From positions 1 to 14,875 of the forward strand of contig WLNU01000019.1 in the NCBI GenBank assembly GCA_009699645.1: 14,875 nt of DNA. The letters are read 5' to 3'. The notes under the pieces are model-generated. The model was given only the letters and a program-made list of their open reading frames with translations. It did not search any database and was not told the origin of the DNA. The DNA is from Actinomycetota bacterium (GTDB taxonomy: Bacteria; Actinomycetota; Actinomycetes; Nanopelagicales; Nanopelagicaceae). The translations under genes were made by a program, and so were the position numbers. Shown here piece by piece: positions 1 to 6,134 of this stretch (positions are counted from its first letter, which is position 1; every line of letters begins with the position of its first letter).

Positions 1-1
1 A

Positions 2-469
2 ACTTTTGCGCACTTAGATGCGACAACAGTTCTCTCTCGTCCGATTTCAGAGCTTGGAATCTATCCTGCAGTGGATCCGCTGGATTCATCCTCTCGTATC
101 CTCGATCCGCGCTATATCGGTGAGCACCACTTCCGTGTTGCTAACCGTATTAAGCAGATCTTGCAGCGCTATAAAGATCTACAGGACATCATCGCCATTC
201 TTGGTATCGATGAGCTATCTGAAGATGATCGTATTCTGGTTGGTCGTGCCCGTCGTATTCAGCGCTTCTTGTCACAAAATACTTTCGTCGCTAAGGTCTT
301 TACAGGCCTCGATGGATCATTCGTGCCAGTTACTGAAACTATTGCAGCATTTGAAGCACTTGCCGATGGAAAGTATGACCATGTTCCGGAGCAGGCCTTC
401 TTTATGTGTGGTGGATTAGAGGATGTAGAGCGCAGGGCCGCTGAAATCGCAGCTAGCGTTGGAAAGTAA
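2..469 (+). CDS. atpD: ATP synthase F1 subunit beta, C-terminal part (5' end outside window)
   Basis: This is the catalytic subunit of the F1Fo-ATP synthase, which makes ATP at the cytoplasmic face of the membrane. The open frame runs in from the window edge and encodes the last 155 residues; the first visible Met is not the start. Visible family signatures are [10 protein letters not shown], then [18 protein letters not shown] next to the nucleotide site, [13 protein letters not shown], and the catch-loop motif DELSEDD (the DELSEED region that contacts gamma). The tail [17 protein letters not shown] and the [14 protein letters not shown] segment are typical of bacterial beta chains. The P-loop lies upstream of the window. 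The gene is followed after 8 bp by atpC, as in the usual atp operon order, and is presumably cotranscribed with it. Identification is secure. Confidence 0.97.
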   Translation, partial: TFAHLDATTVLSRPISELGIYPAVDPLDSSSRILDPRYIGEHHFRVANRIKQILQRYKDLQDIIAILGIDELSEDDRILVGRARRIQRFLSQNTFVAKVFTGLDGSFVPVTETIAAFEALADGKYDHVPEQAFFMCGGLEDVERRAAEIAASVGK

Positions 470-477
470 TCACAACT

Positions 478-732
478 ATGTCACTTAACGTCGAATTAGT
501 TTCGCCAACGCAGCGCGTGTGGTCGGGGGAGGCAACCTCGGTCTCTGCACGCACAATAGATGGTGATCTCGGAATTTTAACTGGGCACACCTCACTCTTT
601 GGCGTACTAGTTGACGGCGTTGTAAGTATTACATCTGTTGATGGAAGCACCACTCACTTTAACGTCAGTGGTGGCTTCTTATCAGTGTCAAATAATCGTG
701 TTTCGATTCTTACTGAAACAGTTAGTAATTAA
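478..732 (+). CDS. atpC: ATP synthase F1 subunit epsilon, short form without C-terminal helices
   Basis: The epsilon subunit is part of the central stalk that couples F1 rotation to the c-ring; in many bacteria its C-terminal helical hairpin inhibits ATP hydrolysis. The 84-residue product begins MSLNVELVSPTQRVWSGEA and includes the typical GDLGILTGHTSLFGVL region, followed by GGFLSVSNNRVSILTE. That covers the N-terminal beta-sandwich domain and then stops. Family members are usually about 120-140 residues, so the whole helical domain is absent. There is no room for it, because glpX ends on the other strand one base downstream. The ATG is 8 bp after the atpD stop, and I see no strong Shine-Dalgarno sequence. 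Identity is secure from sequence and operon position; the regulatory consequence is inference. Confidence 0.95.
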   Translation: MSLNVELVSPTQRVWSGEATSVSARTIDGDLGILTGHTSLFGVLVDGVVSITSVDGSTTHFNVSGGFLSVSNNRVSILTETVSN

Positions 733-733
733 T

Positions 734-1654
734 CTACTTTAAGTGGTGCTCGGTTTCGATTAGACGAACCGTCTTGGACTGACCACGCATCACAATTGAT
801 TGACTGATAGCTCCAAAACTTGTGTAACGGATACCCCTAATTAACTCACCATCGGTAATTCCAGTTGCCGCTAAGAAAACATCTTCAGAGTTCACGAGAT
901 CTTTAGTGTGCAAAATCGCACCAGATCCTTTGCCATCAATATGCAACTGACCTTGGATCGCCCCACCTAGGCAGATCATCGCTGCGGCGGTAATGACGCC
1001 TTCAGGGGTGCCACCAATGCCCATCAATAAGTCGATTCCGGTATTGGGGCGGGCAGTCTCAATCGCTGCTGCAACATCACCATCTTGAATTAGACGAATA
1101 CGTGCACCAGCTGCGCGAATTTCGCGAATCAATTCTTCATGACGTGGGCGATTCAATACAACGACGGTGACATCACTGATCGCTAGATTTTTAGCCTTTG
1201 CAACTGCCTTAATGTTATCGGCCGTGCTTGCACTGATATCAATTACGTGGGCAGCCTCTGGGCCAGTTACTAACTTGTTCATATAAAAAGAGGTTTGGGG
1301 ATCAAACATTGTGCCCCGTGGAGATAGCGCAATAACTGAGATTGCACCGTTCATTCCATTTGCAGTAAGTGAGGTTCCATCGATTGGATCTACTGCAACA
1401 TCACACGATGGACCTTGTTGATTACCAACATGCTCACCGTTATGCAACATAGGGGCTTGATCTTTCTCACCCTCTCCGATGACAACAACACCTGCCATGT
1501 CGACGGTATTAATCATTTCGCGCATCGCCTCGACCGCTGCTTTATCGGCGAGGTTTTTCTCACCTCTACCAACCCACGGTGCTGCCGCGATTGCTGCGGT
1601 TTCAGTTACTCGAATTAATTCGAGGGCCAAGTTACGATCTGGGATAGGTGACAT
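734..1654 (-). CDS. glpX: class II fructose-1,6-bisphosphatase (GlpX type)
   Basis: This enzyme hydrolyses fructose-1,6-bisphosphate to fructose-6-phosphate, the committed step of gluconeogenesis in the cytosol. The 306-residue product has the normal length. Metal-binding signatures of the GlpX/Li-sensitive phosphatase fold are visible: D37 in [13 protein letters not shown]61 in [14 protein letters not shown], the [10 protein letters not shown] motif (D89, D92, T94), and E218 in GIGGTPEGV. The ATG overlaps the murA stop by one base (TAATG on the minus strand), so glpX is probably translationally coupled to murA and cotranscribed with it. The stop codon lies one base from the convergent atpC stop. 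GlpX is the usual FBPase of Actinobacteria, and this gene may be the organism's only one; that last point is inference. Confidence 0.95.
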   Translation of the reverse strand: MSPIPDRNLALELIRVTETAAIAAAPWVGRGEKNLADKAAVEAMREMINTVDMAGVVVIGEGEKDQAPMLHNGEHVGNQQGPSCDVAVDPIDGTSLTANGMNGAISVIALSPRGTMFDPQTSFYMNKLVTGPEAAHVIDISASTADNIKAVAKAKNLAISDVTVVVLNRPRHEELIREIRAAGARIRLIQDGDVAAAIETARPNTGIDLLMGIGGTPEGVITAAAMICLGGAIQGQLHIDGKGSGAILHTKDLVNSEDVFLAATGITDGELIRGIRYTSFGAISQSIVMRGQSKTVRLIETEHHLK

Positions 1655-2913
1655 TATTCGCGGCTCACTTTCGCTCCAAGGGATACTAACTGCTCGGCAA
1701 AGTTGGGATAGCCACGATCGACATGAAATGCCTGATCAATTGTGGTTTCTCCTTCACTGACAAGGGCTGCCAAGATTAAACCGGCACCAGCACGGATATC
1801 GGTTGCTTCAACTGGTGCGCCAGAGAGTTCGGGTATGCCATCGATGGATGCATGATGGCCATCGACTGAAATCTGGGCACCAAGGCGTATGAGTTCGTTA
1901 ACAAACATAAAGCGAGATTCAAATACATTTTCAGTCACTAGAGAGTGCCCATCGGCGATTGAATTGAGAGCAATAACCATCGGTAGTAAATCAGTTGGAA
2001 AACCAGGATATGGAAGCGTTGCAACATCTATGGCTTGTGGCCGTGAATCCATACGGACACGAACTCCATCGGCTGTAGTTGTGATGATTGCACCGGCACT
2101 GGCTAATTTTTCAAGAGGTAGCTCAAGGTCGTCTGCACGTGCTCCATGGATTGTGATGTCACCTTGAGTCATTGCGGCGGCAAATGCCCAAGTCCCGGTG
2201 ATGATGCGATCTGGAATCGTTACATGGCTTGTGGGATTGAGCTTAGTAACTCCGGTAATAGTAATGAGGGGAGTACCAAGACCTTGGATCTGTGCACCCA
2301 TTGATATGAGAAACTCTCCAAGATCAACGAGATCGGGCTCGCGTGCGGCGTTATCAATTGTTGTTACACCTTTAGCTAAAACCGCAGCTGTCATAATATT
2401 TTCAGTTGCCCCGACGCTTGGAAAATCCAATGCAACTACCGCACCAACTAATCCATTTGGCGCCTCGGCGATAACATAGCCGTGTTCGATATGTGCACGA
2501 GCACCAAGTGCTTCTAATCCCTTGATATGAAAATCTAACCCGCGTGAACCAATTGCATCTCCGCCAGGTAGAGCAACTTCAGCTCTGCCAATGCGTGCCA
2601 CTAGTGGACCTAAAACATTTATTGATGCACGCATCTTTCGAACGAGATCATAATCGGCGCGATGAGCGGGCACTGCCGGCACATCAATCGTCACACTATC
2701 TTTGATATGCACAACGGTGGCGCCTAAACGAGTTAATAAATCAGACATGATGTCAACATCGGCGATTTCAGGCACGTTAGTAATAGTTGTTTTACCGGTG
2801 GCCAAAAGCGATGCCGCCATGAGTTTTAAGACTGAGTTCTTGGCACCTGTAACGCTGACTTCTCCCCGCAGATGGGCACCACCGCTGACGCGGAAACGAT
2901 CCAGAGATGCCAT
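1654..2913 (-). CDS. murA: UDP-N-acetylglucosamine 1-carboxyvinyltransferase, Asp-loop (fosfomycin-insensitive) type
   Basis: MurA transfers enolpyruvate from PEP to UDP-GlcNAc, the first committed step of peptidoglycan synthesis in the cytosol. The 419-residue length is standard. Conserved elements are the N-terminal [15 protein letters not shown] (the catalytic Lys region), [51 protein letters not shown] and the late [13 protein letters not shown] (Arg ligand region). In the mobile catalytic loop the usual Cys (E. coli C115) is Asp119, as in mycobacterial MurA; Cys-to-Asp forms are known to be active but not alkylated by fosfomycin. The ATG is preceded by TAGACT with a 6-base gap and no Shine-Dalgarno sequence, suggesting a leaderless mRNA. 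glpX follows with a one-base overlap. An EPSP-synthase (aroA) identity is excluded by the MurA-specific loop and length. Confidence 0.96.
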   Translation of the reverse strand: MASLDRFRVSGGAHLRGEVSVTGAKNSVLKLMAASLLATGKTTITNVPEIADVDIMSDLLTRLGATVVHIKDSVTIDVPAVPAHRADYDLVRKMRASINVLGPLVARIGRAEVALPGGDAIGSRGLDFHIKGLEALGARAHIEHGYVIAEAPNGLVGAVVALDFPSVGATENIMTAAVLAKGVTTIDNAAREPDLVDLGEFLISMGAQIQGLGTPLITITGVTKLNPTSHVTIPDRIITGTWAFAAAMTQGDITIHGARADDLELPLEKLASAGAIITTTADGVRVRMDSRPQAIDVATLPYPGFPTDLLPMVIALNSIADGHSLVTENVFESRFMFVNELIRLGAQISVDGHHASIDGIPELSGAPVEATDIRAGAGLILAALVSEGETTIDQAFHVDRGYPNFAEQLVSLGAKVSRE

Positions 2914-2919
2914 GGCCGC

Positions 2920-2925
2920 AGTCTA
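2920..2925 (-). promoter_or_regulatory. predicted -10 element of murA-glpX (leaderless)
   Basis: On the minus strand TAGACT is followed by six bases (GCGGCC) and then the murA ATG at 2913. The hexamer fits TANNNT at the spacing at which transcription would begin on the start codon. No Shine-Dalgarno sequence is present. The element sits four bases from the oppositely directed -10 of the adenosyltransferase gene. Confidence 0.6.
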
Positions 2926-2929
2926 CTTA

Positions 2930-2935
2930 TAGGCT
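2930..2935 (+). promoter_or_regulatory. predicted -10 element of the cobalamin adenosyltransferase gene (leaderless)
   Basis: TAGGCT is followed by six bases (ATGGGC) and then ATG at 2942. This spacing places the transcription start on that ATG and argues for 2942 rather than the in-frame ATG at 2936, which directly abuts the hexamer. Confidence 0.6.
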
Positions 2936-2941
2936 ATGGGC

Positions 2942-3514
2942 ATGGTTAATTTAACGCGTATTTATACCAAGACCGGCGATGATGGCACGACATCTCTTGG
3001 CGACATGAGCCGAACCTCTAAGAACGATCCGCGCCTTGAGGCATATGCCACGGTCGATGAAGCAAACTCCTCTATTGGCGTAGTGCTTGCAACCGATGAG
3101 TTGAGTGCCGATGTACGTGCCGTATTAGTTCGAATTCAAAATGATTTATTTGATGTAGGTGCCGATTTATGTACACCCGTTGTCGATGCACCAGCTTTTG
3201 AGCCACTTCGTGTTATTGAGTCACAGGTTACTTATTTAGAAGAGCAGATCGATAAATACAACGGTGACCTTGAATCTCTGCGCTCCTTTGTTCTGCCATC
3301 TGGTACACCAGCAGCTGCTCACCTGCATGTTGCTCGAACCGTAGTGCGCCGTGCAGAGCGATGCACATGGGCGGCAATACATGCATTTGGTGGTGGAGTC
3401 AGTCCAGTAACTGCAAAATATTTGAATCGTTGTTCAGATCTTCTCTTTGTTTTAGCTCGTCATGCAAATAAAGAGATTGGTGATCAGTTATGGGTGCCAG
3501 GGGCTAATCGCTAG
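2942..3514 (+). CDS. PduO-type ATP:cob(I)alamin adenosyltransferase
   Basis: This enzyme transfers the adenosyl group of ATP to cob(I)alamin to give adenosylcobalamin, the cofactor of enzymes such as methylmalonyl-CoA mutase and class II ribonucleotide reductase. From the ATG at 2942 the product has 190 residues, normal for the family. Signatures are the N-terminal ATP-binding TRIYTKTGDDGTTSLGD, VDEANSSIG, FVLPSGTPAAAHLHVAR with VRRAER, and YLNRCSDLLFVLAR near the C-terminus. It is divergent from murA across 28 bp; an in-frame ATG at 2936 would add two residues but leaves no room for transcription to start after the -10. No other cobalamin gene is in the window. In many actinobacteria this gene lies near murA and the atp operon, so the location reflects conserved neighbourhood rather than a B12 cluster. 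The TAG stop overlaps the stop of the convergent gene within CTAG. Confidence 0.93.
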   Translation: MVNLTRIYTKTGDDGTTSLGDMSRTSKNDPRLEAYATVDEANSSIGVVLATDELSADVRAVLVRIQNDLFDVGADLCTPVVDAPAFEPLRVIESQVTYLEEQIDKYNGDLESLRSFVLPSGTPAAAHLHVARTVVRRAERCTWAAIHAFGGGVSPVTAKYLNRCSDLLFVLARHANKEIGDQLWVPGANR

Positions 3515-4149
3515 TTATTTACTGGGGTATACGTTGAAGAGGGAGTGTTATCACCCACTGGATCGTGGTGGCACTTAGCCGAGATTCCGGTAACAACGTG
3601 CTTAAGTGCAAGGAGCTCTTGGCTAATAAGTAAAACCGTTGTTATCGCTCGAGGCGCACTTGCCTTAACCACCGTCCGGATAGTTCCGAAGCTGCGAAGA
3701 GTTTTATCATCGGCCGATGTCTCACCGACAAGCTTTGCGTTGACTTCCCACCAGGTGCAGCCATTTAGTGATGCGATCTGAACGGCTCCACACGAATACT
3801 TTTCACAGATCCGCACACCATCAACAAGCTGAGCTAATTGGGCCGTCAATACCTTGCTACTTGAGGCCGTACCGATTAACTCTTTGGGAGTTGGAATCTT
3901 TGCATAGACCTCACCATTGGATTTAAATCCAACTGGTGGCCACTTTGGAGATGGGGAGGGAGAGAGCGAGTTCTTCGCCTTTTTCTTGGTAGTAACCTTC
4001 TTTTTAATAACCGCCTTCTTGGTAGCCGTTGCCTTAGGTGTGGGCGTAGCCGTTGCCTTAGCCGTGGGTGATGGAGTTTTTGTCGCGGCATCTGCACTTG
4101 ATGGGATTAAAAGCGCAGCCATTACCAGCACTGCCAATGATTTAATCAC
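3511..4149 (-). CDS. secreted protein of unknown function with Lys/Thr/Pro-rich linker and four cysteines
   Basis: I do not recognise the family. Starting at the GTG at 4149 the product has 212 residues and begins with a clean Sec signal: a Lys at residue 3, a hydrophobic stretch LAVLVMAALLI, then SSADA|A with an AxA cleavage site near residue 21. An upstream AGGTGG at Shine-Dalgarno distance supports this GTG; a start at 4188 would add 13 residues ahead of the signal. Residues 23-72 form a low-complexity linker of PTP/KATAT repeats and KKK runs. The remaining domain has Cys115, Cys120, Cys131 and Cys193, enough for two disulfides, with CTWW and AKCHH motifs. It overlaps the permease gene by 8 bp and is probably its operon partner. 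The basic linker may bind anionic wall or membrane polymers; that is inference. Confidence 0.75.
   Translation of the reverse strand: MIKSLAVLVMAALLIPSSADAATKTPSPTAKATATPTPKATATKKAVIKKKVTTKKKAKNSLSPSPSPKWPPVGFKSNGEVYAKIPTPKELIGTASSSKVLTAQLAQLVDGVRICEKYSCGAVQIASLNGCTWWEVNAKLVGETSADDKTLRSFGTIRTVVKASAPRAITTVLLISQELLALKHVVTGISAKCHHDPVGDNTPSSTYTPVNN
4022..4061 (-). repeat. two 16-bp copies with a 24-bp period inside the secreted-protein linker
   Basis: GTAGCCGTTGCCTTAG occurs at 4022-4037 and exactly again at 4046-4061 (plus-strand reading). The period is 24 bp, which is eight codons, so copy-number change would add or remove a KATATPTP-like unit without breaking the frame. It encodes the Ala/Thr/Pro/Lys linker after the signal peptide. 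Confidence 0.85.
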
Positions 4150-4936
4150 GATCCCACCTAAATTTGCGCACGGAAAAGAAGATACCAATAACTAACCAGG
4201 CCATAAGAATGGTGAAGGTGCGTCCATTTTCCCAGGATTTGGCGACCTCTTGTCCGGCAAATGAATCTGGTAAAAATACTGAGCGCATTCCTTGCGTAAG
4301 CCATTTGAGGGGAAATATCGCTGCAATCTGCTGCATCCAGGGCGGTAGTTGGGTAAAGATCAAAAAGACTCCACTAAAGAACTGCAAAATGATAACGATG
4401 GGAGATACAACGGCAGATGCACCGCGCCCACTTTTAGGAACTATTGAAAATGCGATGCCGAGCGAAGTTGAACATGCGCTACCAAGTAAGAGCAACCAGG
4501 TAAAAGTAAACCATTTATTGATATCAGTTGGCATCTCGACACCGAAAAAGATTAAACCAAATCCTAGAAGCATGAAGATCTGTATCACCATACTGACAGA
4601 GACCAAAATTACTTTCCCAATAAAATAGCTAGAGGCTGGCATCGGTGTACCACGCAGACGTTTGAGGGCACCAAAGTCACGCTCGAGGGGGATAGTAATA
4701 GCTAGTGCCTGAAAGCCTGTGTTTACAAGGCCCGATGCAATCATTCCTGCGACAAAGTACTGCGAAAAAGTTACACCGGGTGCGATGGTGTCTTTAAAGA
4801 CTGAGCCAAAGATAATGAGCAAGATAACTGGAAATAAAAGTGTAAAGACTACGGATTCGCGCTGGCGCGCGAATTGACGAATCTCTAAGCCGCCCCGGCG
4901 TATGCCAAGTGTTATGGCGCTCGGAATCTTATTCAT
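4142..4936 (-). CDS. ABC-2 type transporter permease
   Basis: This is the membrane subunit of an ABC exporter, partner of the ATPase encoded immediately upstream. The 264-residue product has a cytoplasmic N-terminus with an RQFARQRESVVFTLLFPVILLI first membrane segment and about six predicted membrane spans. It carries the ABC-2 hallmarks: the LERDFGALKRLRGTPMP loop between the second and third spans and the later PLKWLTQGMR segment. I chose the ATG at 4936, which overlaps the ATPase stop as ATGAATAA (8 bp); a TTG at 4948 in frame would add four residues. The overlap suggests translational coupling. The architecture matches DrrB/ABC2_membrane exporters of drugs, lipids or polysaccharides; the substrate cannot be told from sequence. 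Confidence 0.92.
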   Translation of the reverse strand: MNKIPSAITLGIRRGGLEIRQFARQRESVVFTLLFPVILLIIFGSVFKDTIAPGVTFSQYFVAGMIASGLVNTGFQALAITIPLERDFGALKRLRGTPMPASSYFIGKVILVSVSMVIQIFMLLGFGLIFFGVEMPTDINKWFTFTWLLLLGSACSTSLGIAFSIVPKSGRGASAVVSPIVIILQFFSGVFLIFTQLPPWMQQIAAIFPLKWLTQGMRSVFLPDSFAGQEVAKSWENGRTFTILMAWLVIGIFFSVRKFRWDRD

Positions 4937-5780
4937 GGTTGATGCCAATCATTTTCAGATAAATATCTTCTAGCGATGGCCGAGTAACAGTGAGCTCTGG
5001 GATCTCGCCGTCAAATTGCGCAGTAAGTTTTTTGACTAATGAGGTTGGATTATCCGTTGCCTCTGACTTCATGGCATGCCCATCTCGCCACGTCACTAAG
5101 GCTTGCGCCGTACTGCGCCCGCCGAGCTCGGTCGGGGTCGATATTTCGATTATCTGGCCATTGTTAATGACGCCGACACGATCGGCCAAGGCTTCCGCCT
5201 CATCTAAATAGTGCGTGGTTAAGAGAATTGTTGTGCCATTGCCGCGAAGTTTTTCAATGAGTGCCCAAAAACTCCGGCGTGCCTCGGGGTCAAAGCCAGT
5301 CGTAGGCTCATCGAGGAATAAGAGTTCAGGATTGCCGATAATTCCAAGGGCCACATCTAAGCGCCTGCGCTGTCCGCCCGATAGCTTTCGAATAAGTGAA
5401 CCGGCTTTTTCATCAAGACCTACGGAGTTAATTACCTCTTCGACGTTGCGGGGATTGGAGTAATAGCCGCTGAAGTGCTCGATAGTTTCAACGACTGTTA
5501 AATCACCAGAGTCTGATGTCGATTGCAGAACGATGCCGATACGGTTTCGCCATTCTCGCCCAGCACGGCCCTCATTATGGGGATCAAAGCCCAAGACCCG
5601 AACATCGCCGCTATCGCGGGCTCGAAAGCCCTCGAGGATTTCTACCGTAGTCGTCTTTCCCGCACCATTGGGTCCAAGTAGGGCAAAGATTTCACCCGTT
5701 GCAATACTTAGATCAATGCCACGAACTGCATGAACCTGACCATAGCTCTTTCTTAAGCCTGTGACCTCAATAGCGTTCAT
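4929..5780 (-). CDS. ABC transporter ATP-binding protein (DrrA-like)
   Basis: This is the nucleotide-binding subunit that powers the adjacent ABC-2 permease. The 283-residue product has all ABC ATPase motifs in order: Walker A GPNGAGKTT (residues 36-44), Q-loop Gln86 in GIVLQSTSD, signature LSGGQRRRLDVAL (133 onward), Walker B LLFLDEPTTGFD (153 onward) and switch His190 in LLTTHYLDEAEALADR. The C-terminal extension ending RPSLEDIYLKMIG is typical of DrrA-type exporters rather than importers. The ATG at 5780 is preceded by TAGTAT and a 6-base gap, consistent with a leaderless message. It heads a three-gene overlapping operon with the permease and a secreted protein. Confidence 0.95.
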   Translation of the reverse strand: MNAIEVTGLRKSYGQVHAVRGIDLSIATGEIFALLGPNGAGKTTTVEILEGFRARDSGDVRVLGFDPHNEGRAGREWRNRIGIVLQSTSDSGDLTVVETIEHFSGYYSNPRNVEEVINSVGLDEKAGSLIRKLSGGQRRRLDVALGIIGNPELLFLDEPTTGFDPEARRSFWALIEKLRGNGTTILLTTHYLDEAEALADRVGVINNGQIIEISTPTELGGRSTAQALVTWRDGHAMKSEATDNPTSLVKKLTAQFDGEIPELTVTRPSLEDIYLKMIGINHE

Positions 5781-5786
5781 ATGGCG

Positions 5787-5792
5787 ATACTA
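5787..5792 (-). promoter_or_regulatory. predicted -10 element of the ABC transporter operon (leaderless)
   Basis: On the minus strand TAGTAT is followed by CGCCAT (six bases) and the ATPase ATG at 5780. It overlaps by two bases a TACTAT on the plus strand at 5791-5796, so RNA polymerase could not occupy both directions at once. Confidence 0.6.
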
Positions 5793-5804
5793 CTATGCGA
5801 AAAT
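5791..5804 (+). promoter_or_regulatory. candidate -10 region for the small Cys/His protein gene
   Basis: Two candidates exist. TACTAT at 5791-5796 is the better hexamer but would give a leader of about eight bases before ATG 5811. GAAAAT at 5799-5804 has the 6-base spacing seen for the leaderless genes here but lacks the first T of the consensus. I cannot choose between them. Confidence 0.35.
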
Positions 5805-5810
5805 AGCACC

Positions 5811-6122
5811 ATGAGTCCGCGCCGAAACTACCCCAAGAACAAGCGGCCAAACTCTGATGATCGCGATATTGCGACATCAAGTCAAACATTTGAAGAACAT
5901 ACCGAGGGCCTTTACACGGTCCGCAAATTAACTGGCTCAGGATCAAATAAACCATATCGCTGTCCAGGATGTGATCAGATGATTCCGCTTGCAACCCCGC
6001 ACATAGTTGCATGGTTAGAAGATGATGAAGAGAGCCGCCGACATTGGCACAGTGCATGTTGGGCCAAGAAAGATAAGCGCCGGCCTAACACCGAACGAAC
6101 ACGCAATGCACCGCGATATTAA
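5811..6122 (+). CDS. small actinobacterial protein with CPGC...HWHxxCW putative zinc site
   Basis: The 103-residue product begins MSPRRNYPKNKRP, a very basic, probably disordered N-terminus. A compact domain follows with RCPGCDQMI and, about 30 residues later, RRHWHSACW, a likely zinc-binding C-x2-C...H-x-H-x3-C arrangement; the C-terminus is again Lys/Arg-rich. Close relatives are widespread in Actinobacteria and are often labelled 'ATP/GTP-binding protein', but I see no P-loop here, so I would not use that name. The ATG at 5811 is preferred because the MSPRRN opening is what this family usually has; an in-frame ATG at 5781 would add ten residues and abut the divergent ATPase start. A nucleic-acid-binding role is possible from the charge and putative zinc site but unproven. 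Confidence 0.82.
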   Translation: MSPRRNYPKNKRPNSDDRDIATSSQTFEEHTEGLYTVRKLTGSGSNKPYRCPGCDQMIPLATPHIVAWLEDDEESRRHWHSACWAKKDKRRPNTERTRNAPRY

Positions 6123-6134
6123 AACCCTCTGTTT

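Noticed and set aside
3917..4195. Hydrophobic 92-codon plus-strand frame opposite the secreted protein
   Set aside because: It is the antisense of the Lys/Thr/Pro repeat region, giving Val/Ala-rich translation; there is no start signal and the sense gene has a signal peptide and Shine-Dalgarno sequence.
5811..6122. 'ATP/GTP-binding protein' label commonly given to this small family
   Set aside because: No P-loop or other nucleotide-binding motif is visible; the Cys/His pattern is the only recognisable site.
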